A DNA stretch of 17,222 nucleotides from an uncultured Lachnospiraceae bacterium. GTDB lineage: Bacteria > Bacillota > Clostridia > Lachnospirales > Lachnospiraceae. The translations under genes and the position numbers were made by a program. The notes below the pieces were generated by a model. The model was not told where the DNA came from. It ran no database searches and saw only the letters and a program-made list of their open reading frames with translations. The stretch covers positions 1-17,222 of the forward strand of contig CABSEG010000064.1 in assembly GCA_902476645.1 (NCBI GenBank), read 5' to 3'. The number at the start of each line of letters is the position of its first letter. Positions within the stretch are counted from its first letter, which is position 1. This document shows positions 1 to 6,829 of the stretch, piece after piece.

Positions 1-2
1 AG

Positions 3-1076
3 GCTACCAATCGTGACTGGAATGCTGAGCTTCTGGATACGGATGACTGTCTGGCAAGAGACGGGCGTATCATGGACGGTATGCTCAGCGAGCATATGTG
101 CGAGGGATGGTTGGAAGGCTATCTGCTGACAGGACGTCACGGCTTCTTTGCAAGTTATGAGGCCTTTATCCGTATCGTGGATTCTATGGCCGCGCAGCAT
201 GCGAAATGGCTGAAGGTATGCAATCAGCTTTCCTGGAGGCAGCCTATTGCGTCCCTGAACTTCATCCTGACTTCCAACGTATGGCAGCAGGACCACAATG
301 GATTTACGCATCAGGATCCCGGATTCCTGGATCATATTGCAAATAAGAAGGCTGATGTGGTACGCATGTATCTGCCGCCAGACACTAACTGTCTGCTTTC
401 CTGCTTTGATCACTGTATCAAGAGCAAGAACTATGTAAACGCAATCGTAGCGTCTAAGCATCCAAGCTGTCAGTGGCTGTCCATGGAGCAGGCTGTGAAG
501 CATTGTACCCAGGGTATCGGCATCTGGGAGTGGGCAAGCAACGATCAGGGCGAGGAGCCGGATCTGGTAATGGCAAGCTGCGGCGATACGCCTACCCTGG
601 AGATTATGGCAGCAGTAACCATCTTACGAGACGAGATGCCGGATTTGAAAATCCGCGTGGTAAACGTGGTAGACTTGTTTAAGCTGGAGTCTGACAGAGA
701 GCATCCACACGGACTGAGTGACCGCGAGTATGACGCAATCTTTACCAAGGATAAGCCTATCATCTTCGCGTTCCACGGATACCCCACTCTGATTCATGAG
801 TTGACCTATGAGCGCCACAACCGCAATCTGTCCGTACATGGATACGTAGAAGAGGGTACGATCACAACTCCCTTTGACATGCGTGTTCAGAACCAGATTG
901 ACCGTTTCAATCTGGTAAAGGATGCCCTGATGCATCTTCCTCAGCTGGGCAATAAGGCTTCTCATCTGATTCAGAAGATGAATGATAAGCTGATTGAGCA
1001 TAAACAGTATATTGCAGAGTATGGACAGGATCTGGAAGAGATCCGTAACTGGGAGTGGCATACCCAGGAGAAATAA
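3..1076 (+). CDS. xfp: Phosphoketolase, C-terminal part (5' end outside window)
   Basis: This is the C-terminal 357 residues of a xylulose-5-phosphate/fructose-6-phosphate phosphoketolase, a thiamine-diphosphate enzyme that splits sugar phosphates to acetyl phosphate and an aldose phosphate in the cytoplasm. The frame is open from base 3, and the residues before the first ATG at 72 (ATNRDWNAELL) already belong to the protein, so 72 is not the start. Family signatures visible are GYLLTGRHGFFASYEAF near the beginning, NGFTHQDPGF, the C-terminal-domain segment CGDTPTLEIMAA and FAFHGYPTLIHEL. Full-length members are about 790 residues, so a little under half is present. A strong terminator follows 76 bases after the stop, so it ends its transcription unit. 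In Lachnospiraceae the enzyme feeds pentoses and fructose-6-phosphate to acetate and ATP. The family call is secure; the substrate preference cannot be read from this part. Confidence 0.95.
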   Translation, partial: ATNRDWNAELLDTDDCLARDGRIMDGMLSEHMCEGWLEGYLLTGRHGFFASYEAFIRIVDSMAAQHAKWLKVCNQLSWRQPIASLNFILTSNVWQQDHNGFTHQDPGFLDHIANKKADVVRMYLPPDTNCLLSCFDHCIKSKNYVNAIVASKHPSCQWLSMEQAVKHCTQGIGIWEWASNDQGEEPDLVMASCGDTPTLEIMAAVTILRDEMPDLKIRVVNVVDLFKLESDREHPHGLSDREYDAIFTKDKPIIFAFHGYPTLIHELTYERHNRNLSVHGYVEEGTITTPFDMRVQNQIDRFNLVKDALMHLPQLGNKASHLIQKMNDKLIEHKQYIAEYGQDLEEIRNWEWHTQEK

Positions 1077-1152
1077 TTGCTGGCAGCAGAAAATGTCAGT
1101 GTATGTTACTTACTAGAATGATTCCTTCATAAGATAAATATGGTATATGGTT

Positions 1153-1202
1153 AACAGGGCGGCCTGACCGGAGATGCGTTCCGGCGGGGCGTCCTGTTTT
1201 CC
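1153..1202 (+). terminator. Intrinsic terminator after phosphoketolase
   Basis: The arms AACAGGGCG (1153-1161) and CGTCCTGTT (1190-1198) pair over 9 bp with one G-U. A second inner stem, CCGGA/TCCGG, lies inside, and a short T run follows. The hairpin lies between the phosphoketolase stop and the SRAP promoter and separates the two units. Confidence 0.8.
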
Positions 1203-1217
1203 GTATAAAAAGAGGCC

Positions 1218-1246
1218 TTGATGCATGGAAAGGAAAAGGCTATGAT
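1218..1246 (+). promoter_or_regulatory. Sigma-A promoter of the SRAP gene
   Basis: A TTGATG -35 (1218-1223) and a TATGAT -10 (1241-1246) are separated by 17 bases, about 30 bases before the SRAP start. No GAAC-N4-GTTC SOS box is seen here, in contrast to the polymerase promoter downstream. Confidence 0.6.
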
Positions 1247-1278
1247 AGAGAAAAAGAGACGACAGGAGGGATATTGCC

Positions 1279-1863
1279 ATGTGCGGGAGATACTATATGG
1301 ACGAGGAAACGCTCAGGGATATGGAAGGGGTGGTTCAAAGTCTGGATGAAAGGATACGCACCCAGGCCTGTGGGGATCGTTATCCGTCCGGTCAGGCCGG
1401 AGTGATTATGGGAGATCATGGGAATCTGGTGGGAGAGTGCCAGGTTTGGGGATTTCCCTATGGGCAGAAAAAGGGAGTTATCTTTAATGCCAGATCTGAG
1501 AGTGTGATGGAAAAGCCCATGTTCCGGGAGTGTGTCCGTGCAGGCCGCTGTGTCATTCCAGCTAAAGGTTTTTATGAGTGGAACCGGAAAAAGGAAAGGT
1601 TTACGTTTACGCTTCCGGAGGAAGATACACTTTATCTGGCAGGGATCTGTAAGCAGTATCCGGGGGAGAGAAGGTTTGTGATTCTGACCATGCAGGCAGA
1701 TGAACAGATGAGTCCCGTGCACGACAGAATGCCTTTGATTTTCAGGAGAGAACAGCTTTGGGACTGGATTCTGGATGGAGATCAGACCCTGACATTGTTG
1801 CGGCAAAGGCCGCCGAGACTTCAAAAAAGAACGGAGTATGAGCAGCAGGTGCTTCCTCTATGA
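1279..1863 (+). CDS. SRAP (HMCES/YedK-type) abasic-site DNA-protein crosslinking protein
   Basis: This is a SOS-response-associated peptidase-like protein of 194 residues, close to the usual bacterial length (about 190-230). The family caps abasic sites in single-stranded DNA by a thiazolidine crosslink through Cys2. The key residues are all visible: Cys2 in the N-terminal MCGRY, Asn70 in FNARSES, Glu100 in KGFYEW and His148 in SPVHDRMP. The start is fixed by the need for Cys at position 2 and by a GACAGGAGGG ribosome site 9 bases upstream. It has its own promoter at 1218-1246 and lies 95 bases before a LexA-regulated Y-family polymerase, so the two damage-tolerance genes are neighbours. Because no terminator is seen between them, SRAP transcription may read into the polymerase gene. 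Confidence in the family is very high. Confidence 0.95.
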   Translation: MCGRYYMDEETLRDMEGVVQSLDERIRTQACGDRYPSGQAGVIMGDHGNLVGECQVWGFPYGQKKGVIFNARSESVMEKPMFRECVRAGRCVIPAKGFYEWNRKKERFTFTLPEEDTLYLAGICKQYPGERRFVILTMQADEQMSPVHDRMPLIFRREQLWDWILDGDQTLTLLRQRPPRLQKRTEYEQQVLPL

Positions 1864-1909
1864 GGAGCTGACAGGGGAAGGAACCGGGCGGATACCCAGA
1901 CATTCCCAC

Positions 1910-1938
1910 TTTACAAAGAACGAATGTTCGCCTATTCT
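1910..1938 (+). promoter_or_regulatory. SOS promoter of the Y-family polymerase
   Basis: The -35 TTTACA (1910-1915) and -10 TATTCT (1933-1938) are separated by 17 bases. The spacer contains the LexA box annotated separately, so repressor binding would block RNA polymerase directly. Confidence 0.7.
1918..1929 (+). promoter_or_regulatory. LexA (SOS) box
   Basis: GAAC-GAAT-GTTC matches the Gram-positive LexA core GAAC-N4-GTTC exactly and is followed by G. It lies between the -35 and -10 elements of the polymerase promoter, 30 bases before the start codon. I saw no other perfect match when reading the other intergenic regions. Confidence 0.85.
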
Positions 1939-1958
1939 GTAGAAGAGGAGGCGAATGT

Positions 1959-3230
1959 ATGTTTGGAAAAACAATATTTCATATTGATGTTAATTCCGCA
2001 TTTCTTTCCTGGGAGGCGGCCTATCGGGTCCATCATCTGGGAGCCGAATTGGATATCCGGAAGATCCCGTCTGCGATCGGAGGGGACGAGGCACTCAGGC
2101 ACGGCATTATTTTGGCAAAAAGTATGCCAGCTAAAAGGTATGGTATTCAAACGGGCATGACAATTCGGGAGGCTTTGTGCCGCTGTCCGGAGCTGTATCT
2201 GGCGCCACCCAATTATTTTTTGTATCAGACCTGTTCCGGGGCCTTTATGGCTTTGCTGCGGGAGTATACTCCTCAGGTGGAACCCTACAGTATTGATGAA
2301 GCTTTTATGGACATGACAGAAACTGTAAATTTGTTTGGGGGACCTTTAAAAGCGGCACAGGAGATTCGCAGCCGGATTTCCAAAGAATTGGGATTTACCG
2401 TAAATGTGGGGATTTCCACCAACAAGATACTGGCAAAAATGGCAGGAGACCTAAAAAAGCCGGATCAGGTGCATACTCTGTATCCGGATGAGATTTCTCA
2501 AAAGATGTGGCCCCTTCCTGTATCCAGCCTGTTTTTTGTGGGCAGAGCCACAGAAAGGAAGTTGAAGCTTCTGGGGATTCATACGATCGGGGAATTGGCA
2601 GGAGCTAATCCGGCCCTGCTTAAGACGCATCTAAAAAAGCAGGGAGAGACGGTATGGGCCTTTGCCAATGGTTACGGAAAAGGAGAAGTGGAGTCTGAGC
2701 CTCCCGTTCAGAAAGGATATGGAAATTCTACTACGGTCTGCTTTGACGTAAGGGATACCGGAACGGCAAAAAACGTGCTGTTGGCCCTGTCTGAGACGAT
2801 TGGCACGAGGCTTAGAAAACAGAGGATAAAGGCGAAAACCATATCCGTGGGGATAAAAAGCTTTGATTTTCAATATGCCAGTCACCAGAGAGTGTTTGCC
2901 AATGCCACAAATCTGACCCAGGAGCTTTACCGGTACGCCAGTCTTTTGTTTGATGAACTCTGGGATGGGAAGACGCCGATTCGTCACTTGGGTATCCATA
3001 CCAGTCAGGTAGAGGATGAAGCAGAGGGCAGACAGCTGGAGCTGTTTGACGGGACAGACTATGAAAAGCTTGGAAAACTGGATCGCGCTGTGGATAAAAT
3101 ACGCATAAAGTACGGCACCGACGCGATTCGGAGAGCCGTCTTTTTGTCTAATCCCATCGACCATATGGAAGGGGGCATTTCCAGAGAAAAGAGGACGGTG
3201 GATTACCGGAAACTGGGGCTGATCAAGTAA
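1959..3230 (+). CDS. dinB: Y-family DNA polymerase (DinB/UmuC superfamily)
   Basis: This is a translesion DNA polymerase of 423 residues that copies past damaged bases and works with the sliding clamp. The order is the palm/fingers domain with Asp10 in FHIDVNSAF and the catalytic pair Asp113-Glu114 in YSIDEAFMD; the helix-hairpin-helix region around 190-235 (FFVGRATERKLKLLGI); the little-finger domain about 250-355; and a clamp-binding motif QLELF at 359-363. That motif is followed by about 60 more residues rather than lying at the extreme C-terminus, as in the B. subtilis YqjW/UvrX group. The first residues VNSAFLSWEA also resemble that group more than classical Pol IV. The start has an AGAGGAGG ribosome site. 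SOS control is shown by the LexA box in its promoter. A 116-residue unknown gene follows after 12 bases. The Y-family call is very sure; Pol IV versus UvrX-type is less so. Confidence 0.93.
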   Translation: MFGKTIFHIDVNSAFLSWEAAYRVHHLGAELDIRKIPSAIGGDEALRHGIILAKSMPAKRYGIQTGMTIREALCRCPELYLAPPNYFLYQTCSGAFMALLREYTPQVEPYSIDEAFMDMTETVNLFGGPLKAAQEIRSRISKELGFTVNVGISTNKILAKMAGDLKKPDQVHTLYPDEISQKMWPLPVSSLFFVGRATERKLKLLGIHTIGELAGANPALLKTHLKKQGETVWAFANGYGKGEVESEPPVQKGYGNSTTVCFDVRDTGTAKNVLLALSETIGTRLRKQRIKAKTISVGIKSFDFQYASHQRVFANATNLTQELYRYASLLFDELWDGKTPIRHLGIHTSQVEDEAEGRQLELFDGTDYEKLGKLDRAVDKIRIKYGTDAIRRAVFLSNPIDHMEGGISREKRTVDYRKLGLIK

Positions 3231-3242
3231 GGGGGGAAAGAC

Positions 3243-3593
3243 ATGGAAGTCGGTATTTATGAGCAAAAACCGGATGCAGGAAAGCTAAGAGGCATACAGG
3301 AACCTGTGGCCTGTGGCGTCTGGTTTACCAGTACGGGCAGGGCGATTCCGAAGGCGGTGAAGTTTCAGGACGGTAACGGGCAACTGCACATGCGAAGGGA
3401 GATTCAGGTGCTGTCCTGGGAGGAAAAGCATTACTGCGGGATTCCTTCTGTGGAGTATGAATGTGAGATTTTGGAAGAGGGCAGAAGAATCCCCTTTCGG
3501 CTTTTATTCTATCCGGAGCGGCGGGAGTGGAAAATTCTGTGGAAAGAAAGAGGGCAGGCATTTGCACTTGACAGCAAAGGCGAAATGAACTAA
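3243..3593 (+). CDS. Uncharacterised 116-residue protein co-transcribed with SOS polymerase
   Basis: I do not recognise this gene. It starts 12 bases after the polymerase stop with a strong AAGGGGGGAAAG ribosome site, so it is almost certainly in the same SOS-controlled transcript. The product is a soluble, charged, probably beta-rich protein with several aromatic and Gly positions (CGVWF, YCGIPSVEY, PFRLLFYPERREWKI). There is no signal peptide, membrane segment or obvious catalytic motif; the two cysteines around 24 and 60 are not in a metal pattern. In Bacillus the polymerases YqjW and UvrX are followed by small YolD-like proteins at the same place. This protein does not look like YolD by eye, but the position is the same, so a partner role for the polymerase is a reasonable guess. 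The end of the gene carries the next promoter (3568-3596). Confidence 0.8.
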   Translation: MEVGIYEQKPDAGKLRGIQEPVACGVWFTSTGRAIPKAVKFQDGNGQLHMRREIQVLSWEEKHYCGIPSVEYECEILEEGRRIPFRLLFYPERREWKILWKERGQAFALDSKGEMN

Positions 3594-3596
3594 AGT
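3568..3596 (+). promoter_or_regulatory. Sigma-A promoter of the YoaK-like gene
   Basis: TTGACA (3568-3573) and TAAAGT (3591-3596) are separated by 17 bases. They lie inside the last codons of the upstream gene, with the stop codon forming the start of the -10. A transcript start near 3603 would leave a leader of about 38 bases and argues against the TTG at 3605 as start codon. Confidence 0.6.
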
Positions 3597-3640
3597 ATCA
3601 GCGATTGAAGCATATCAGGTTGAAAAAAAGAGGAATGAGC

Positions 3641-4366
3641 ATGAAGCATCGGGTAAGAGGGCAGATGTCCGAGTCTGCCATTGTGATGGGACTTTTGTGC
3701 GTCAGCGGAGGTTTCCAGGACGCCTACACTTATAATTGCAGAGGCAAGGTGTTTGCCAATGCCCAAACGGGAAATATGGTGTTGCTTGGGCAGAATTTTG
3801 CGGGGGGACACTGGGAGGCAGGGGTGCGCTATCTGCTGCCGGTTCTGGCTTTTGCGGCGGGGATTTTCGCGGCGGAAAAGATACATAGAAGGTTTTGGAA
3901 AATGGAACGGTTTCATTGGCGGCAGACCGTCATTCTGGCGGAGGCAATTTTGCTGTTTCTGGTGGGATGGATGGGACAGCGGGCCAATGTATGGGCCAAT
4001 GTGCTGGTCTCCTTTGTGTGCGCCATGCAGGTGCAGAGTTTTCGAAAGTTGAATGGGAACGCCTATGCCACCACTATGTGTATTGGGAATTTAAGGACTG
4101 CCACAGATTTATTCTGCGGGTATTGTTCCACGGGAGAGAGGCATCTGTTGCACAAAAGCCTTTGGTATTACGGATTTATCGGAATTTTTATCCTGGGAGC
4201 CTCAGCAGGGGGAATCCTGACTGGGATGTGGGAGGAAAAGGCGATCTGGGTAAGCTGTGGACTTTTACTGGTGGTATTTTTTTTGATGTTTTTAAAAGAG
4301 GAGAGTCAAGACTTAAGTAGCCGTACAGGGGGGAGGGAAGACATTGAAGAGCGGATCCAATTGTGA
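3641..4366 (+). CDS. YoaK family (DUF1275) integral membrane protein
   Basis: This is a six-to-seven-helix inner membrane protein of about 241 residues from the YoaK/DUF1275 family; its function is unknown and transport is only suspected. The family signature is clear near the N-terminus: GGFQDAYTY followed by VFANAQTGNMV. Later come FVCAMQVQSF and CIGNLRTATD, also typical. Hydrophobic segments lie around residues 12-30, 62-80, 95-112, 116-132, 175-195 and 203-220. I chose ATG 3641 because AGAGGA lies 6 bases before it. ATG 3635 is too close to that site and TTG 3605 has none. It has its own promoter and may also receive SOS transcription from upstream. Its 3' end overlaps the next gene by 23 bases, suggesting translational coupling. 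Family call sure, role unknown. Confidence 0.9.
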   Translation: MKHRVRGQMSESAIVMGLLCVSGGFQDAYTYNCRGKVFANAQTGNMVLLGQNFAGGHWEAGVRYLLPVLAFAAGIFAAEKIHRRFWKMERFHWRQTVILAEAILLFLVGWMGQRANVWANVLVSFVCAMQVQSFRKLNGNAYATTMCIGNLRTATDLFCGYCSTGERHLLHKSLWYYGFIGIFILGASAGGILTGMWEEKAIWVSCGLLLVVFFLMFLKEESQDLSSRTGGREDIEERIQL

Positions 4367-4526
4367 AAGCTGTATTTTTTATGTGTATGAGGAAGAATAT
4401 GGATACTATGTGTGCGAGGCAGATCTGGATGAGGACGAAATGGTTCATTTCCTGAGAGGGACAAATCAGACCTGTTCCAGATATCGTCTGAATGATGATT
4501 ATCGAATTGTACGCAAACAGATGTGA
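4344..4526 (+). CDS. Small four-cysteine protein, DUF6472-like
   Basis: This 60-residue acidic cytoplasmic protein starts at TTG 4344 with GGGAGGG 7 bases upstream. It overlaps the YoaK gene by 23 bases in another frame. Four cysteines are arranged C7-x2-C10, C24 and C44, a spacing that could bind zinc or an iron-sulfur cluster. The rest is rich in Tyr, Glu and Asp (YEEEYGYYVCEADLDEDEM), with a basic end (YRIVRKQM). I recall very similar proteins as the DUF6472 family of Lachnospiraceae; nothing is known of their role. Thirty bases downstream lies an Rrf2 regulator with IscR-like cysteines, so an Fe-S or redox link is conceivable but unproven. The high conservation I recall makes a real gene very likely. 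Confidence 0.85.
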   Translation: MKSGSNCESCIFYVYEEEYGYYVCEADLDEDEMVHFLRGTNQTCSRYRLNDDYRIVRKQM

Positions 4527-4555
4527 TAAGAGAGAAAACAGACAGAGGGGGAAAG

Positions 4556-4987
4556 ATGAAAATATCGACAAAGGGTATTTATGCTTTAGAGGTGACTGTG
4601 GATCTGGCCTGCTATGGAAGTGAGGAGAAAAGGGCCACGATTCGGGATATTGCAAAGAGAAGAGGAATATCGGAAAAGTATCTGGAGAGAATCGTAAGCC
4701 TCTTAAAAAGAGGAGGTATCGTAAACAGTGCCAGAGGGGCGCTTGGAGGATACTGCCTGACCAGAAAGGCCTGCGATATTACGGTACTTCAGGTACTTGA
4801 GGCGGCAGAGGGAGACCTGGCTCCGGTGGAGTGCCTGGTCCGGAAAGCGGATTGCAAAAGGAACTGCGATACCTGCCCCACGAGAAAGTATTGGAAGCGA
4901 ATGTGGGAAATATTGAAGGGCGCCGTGAAGGATACCACGATAGAAAGTATTGTAAAATCTGTTGTTGACAAAGAGAGCGCTCTATAG
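4556..4987 (+). CDS. Rrf2 family regulator with IscR-like cysteines
   Basis: This is a 143-residue DNA-binding regulator. The N-terminal winged helix (MKISTKGIYALEVTVDLA, then ISEKYLERIVSLLKRGGIV and GALGGYCLTR) is the Rrf2 signature. The C-terminal half has a cysteine cluster, C93, C100, C104 and C107 (ECLVRKADCKRNCDTC), in the place where IscR binds its [2Fe-2S] cluster, so it probably senses Fe-S or redox status. I chose ATG 4556, with GAGGGGGAAAG just before it, because homologs begin MKxSTKG; the upstream GTG at 4523 would add eleven unrelated residues. It follows the four-cysteine protein closely. No isc or suf genes follow it here; instead a second Rrf2 gene comes next. The promoter of that gene overlaps the 3' end of this one. 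The targets cannot be told from the sequence. Confidence 0.92.
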   Translation: MKISTKGIYALEVTVDLACYGSEEKRATIRDIAKRRGISEKYLERIVSLLKRGGIVNSARGALGGYCLTRKACDITVLQVLEAAEGDLAPVECLVRKADCKRNCDTCPTRKYWKRMWEILKGAVKDTTIESIVKSVVDKESAL

Positions 4988-4993
4988 TATAAC
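4965..4993 (+). promoter_or_regulatory. Strong sigma-A promoter of the cymR-metY-cysK operon
   Basis: TTGACA (4965-4970) and TATAAC (4988-4993) with a 17-base spacer nearly match the consensus. The promoter lies across the stop codon of the preceding Rrf2 gene. The spacer holds a perfect 10-base palindrome, AGAGCGCTCT (4974-4983), and a dyad sits just downstream of the expected start. Confidence 0.8.
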
Positions 4994-5007
4994 AAATGCA
5001 TACAAAA

Positions 5008-5024
5008 CTTATCAAATTAGTAGG
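5008..5024 (+). promoter_or_regulatory. Candidate Rrf2 operator (17-bp imperfect dyad)
   Basis: CTTATCAAATTAGTAGG is an imperfect palindrome: every position that breaks symmetry is a pyrimidine-pyrimidine or purine-purine change except the central base. It can be written C-Y-T-A-Y-Y-A-A-W-T-T-R-R-T-A-R-G. It lies about 8-25 bases after the likely transcript start and 15 bases before the cymR-like start, where a repressor would block initiation or clearance. The Rrf2 gene just downstream (autoregulation) or just upstream could bind it. Confidence 0.45.
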
Positions 5025-5038
5025 AAAAGGGAAGAAGA

Positions 5039-5521
5039 ATGAAAGTTTCCACAAAAGGGAGATACGGATTAAGAGCTTTGGCGGATTTAGCTTCCCATGC
5101 CGGGGAGGGGGCGGTTTCCCTGGTAAGCGTGTCTGAGAGACAAGGCATTTCACTCAATTATCTGGAACAGGTCTTCGCGCTTCTGCGAAGAGCAGGTATT
5201 GTAAGAAGCGTGAAGGGATTCCGGGGAGGATATATGCTGGGCAGGGATCCGAAAGAGCTGACAATTGGAGAGATCCTGACTGTTCTGGAGGGAAGATTTT
5301 GTATCACCGATGAGGCGGGCAGAAAAGCGGAGAGGGATGCGGTATGGCAATCCATTCAGGAATTGGTATGGGCTCCTATCAATGATGCTGTAAATGCATA
5401 TTTAGATACCACAACGCTGGCTCAGCTCATGGAGGAGGAACCGGAAACAGCGGGATGTAAGATGATCCCTTCTTATGGATCAGAACAGATGGCAGATAAG
5501 ACAAAAGGAGGCCAGCCATGA
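5039..5521 (+). CDS. cymR: CymR-like Rrf2 regulator of cysteine metabolism
   Basis: This 160-residue Rrf2 regulator has the start MKVSTKGRYGLRALADLA, the recognition helix region ISLNYLEQVFALLRRAGIV and the wing RGGYMLG. Unlike the Rrf2 protein before it, it lacks the cysteine cluster (only C88 and C140), as in CymR of Bacillus and Staphylococcus, which senses cysteine by binding CysK and O-acetylserine. The metY and cysK genes follow in the same operon, which supports this role. Its stop overlaps the next start by four bases (ATGA). A GGGAAGAAG ribosome site precedes it. A strong promoter and a dyad operator lie directly upstream, suggesting autoregulation. The C-terminal 25 residues are longer than usual for CymR. 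Family very sure; the CymR role is inferred from context. Confidence 0.88.
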   Translation: MKVSTKGRYGLRALADLASHAGEGAVSLVSVSERQGISLNYLEQVFALLRRAGIVRSVKGFRGGYMLGRDPKELTIGEILTVLEGRFCITDEAGRKAERDAVWQSIQELVWAPINDAVNAYLDTTTLAQLMEEEPETAGCKMIPSYGSEQMADKTKGGQP

Positions 5522-6807
5522 CAGACAAAAGAGAATGGAAATTTGAGACCATGCAGCTTCATGTGGGACAGGAGCAGGCGGATCCGGTTTCGGACGCCCG
5601 GGCGGTTCCCATTTACCAGACCACATCGTACGTATTTAAAAACTGCGCGGATGCGGCAGCCAGATTTCGGCTGGAAGAAGGCGGGAATATTTACGGGCGT
5701 TTGACAAATACTACTCAAGATATCTTCGAACAACGGATTGCCGCCCTGGAGGGAGGGGTGGCGGCTCTTGCAGTGGCCAGCGGAGCGGCTGCCGTGACCT
5801 ACACCATCCAGAATCTGGCCAAAGCGGGAGAGCATATGGTAGCTGCCAAGACCATCTACGGAGGTACCTATAACCTTTTGGCCAATACGCTGCCGGAGTA
5901 TGGGATTTCAACCACTTTTGTGGACCCGGATCAGGAGGGCGCCTTTGAGGCAGCTATACAGGAAAATACCAGGGCTATTTTCATAGAGACCATCGGAAAT
6001 CCCAACGCCAATCTGATCGATATTCCTAAGGTGGCCAGGATCGCCCACAGCCACAAGATTCCACTGGTGGTAGACAGTACATTTGCGACACCGTATCTGG
6101 TGCGGCCAATTGATCTGGGAGCAGACATTGTAGTGCATTCGGCCACGAAATTTATCGGAGGTCACGGAACCACCCTGGGAGGTGTGATTGTGGATGGAGG
6201 AACCTTTGATTGGGAGGCATCCGGAAAATTCCCATCCCTTACCGAGCCCAATCCCAGCTACCATGGCGTGCGGTTTGTGGAAGCGGCCGGAAGGGCCGCC
6301 TTTGTAACCAAAATCAGGGCCATTTTACTGCGGGATATGGGAGCTACCTTATCGCCTATCCACGCCTTTATTTTTCTGCAGGGTCTGGAGACCCTTTCCC
6401 TTCGCATGGAGCGCCATGTGGAGAATGCCCTGAGAGTGGCGGAATACCTGAATCACCATCCAAAGGTAGAGAAGGTCAACCATCCTGCATTACCGGATAG
6501 CCCTTACCACCAGTTATATCAGAAGTACTTCAAACGGGGCGGGGTGTCAATCTTTACCTTTGAGATAAAAGGTGGAGAAAAAGAAGCGATGAAGTTTATT
6601 GACCATCTGCAGATTTTTTCTCTTTTGGCCAACGTGGCAGACGTGAAATCCCTGGTGATTCATCCGGCCAGTACCACGCATTCACAGATGAACGAATGGG
6701 AGCTTGGGGAGGCTGGGATCAGGAAAAATACGGTACGTCTGTCTGTGGGAACGGAACACATTGAGGATATCATCTGGGATTTAGAGCAGGCGCTGGCTGC
6801 TGTTTAA
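5518..6807 (+). CDS. metY: O-acetylhomoserine aminocarboxypropyltransferase (sulfhydrylase)
   Basis: This is a pyridoxal-phosphate enzyme of the Cys/Met metabolism family, 429 residues, which makes homocysteine from O-acetylhomoserine and sulfide (and may accept related thiols). The visible landmarks are YGR at 59-61, the cofactor-binding VASGAAAVT region, Asp186 in VVDSTFATPYL, the Schiff-base Lys211 in HSATKFIGGHGTT, and the C-terminal SLVIHPASTTHSQ and VRLSVGTEHIEDI. The length and the long insert between 225 and 290 (GKFPSLTEPNPSYHGVRF) are typical of MetY, not of the shorter cystathionine synthases and lyases of about 380-400 residues. It overlaps the cymR-like stop by four bases with AAAGGAGG upstream, so its translation is coupled to its regulator. 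cysK follows after 22 bases. Confidence 0.94.
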   Translation: MTDKREWKFETMQLHVGQEQADPVSDARAVPIYQTTSYVFKNCADAAARFRLEEGGNIYGRLTNTTQDIFEQRIAALEGGVAALAVASGAAAVTYTIQNLAKAGEHMVAAKTIYGGTYNLLANTLPEYGISTTFVDPDQEGAFEAAIQENTRAIFIETIGNPNANLIDIPKVARIAHSHKIPLVVDSTFATPYLVRPIDLGADIVVHSATKFIGGHGTTLGGVIVDGGTFDWEASGKFPSLTEPNPSYHGVRFVEAAGRAAFVTKIRAILLRDMGATLSPIHAFIFLQGLETLSLRMERHVENALRVAEYLNHHPKVEKVNHPALPDSPYHQLYQKYFKRGGVSIFTFEIKGGEKEAMKFIDHLQIFSLLANVADVKSLVIHPASTTHSQMNEWELGEAGIRKNTVRLSVGTEHIEDIIWDLEQALAAV

Positions 6808-6829
6808 CAGAAATTAGGAGGAAAAAGAC

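Noticed and set aside
1240..1824. Long open frame on the minus strand opposite the SRAP gene (194 codons)
   Set aside because: It is a mirror of a certain gene, has no family signature or ribosome site, and its composition (many Pro, His, Ser) is typical of antisense reading. The same holds for 2631-3266, 4188-4655, 5908-6264 and 15869-16348 on the minus strand.
3605..3640. TTG start at 3605 for the YoaK-like protein
   Set aside because: No ribosome site precedes it and it would lie at the likely transcript start of the promoter at 3568-3596; ATG 3641 has AGAGGA at good spacing.
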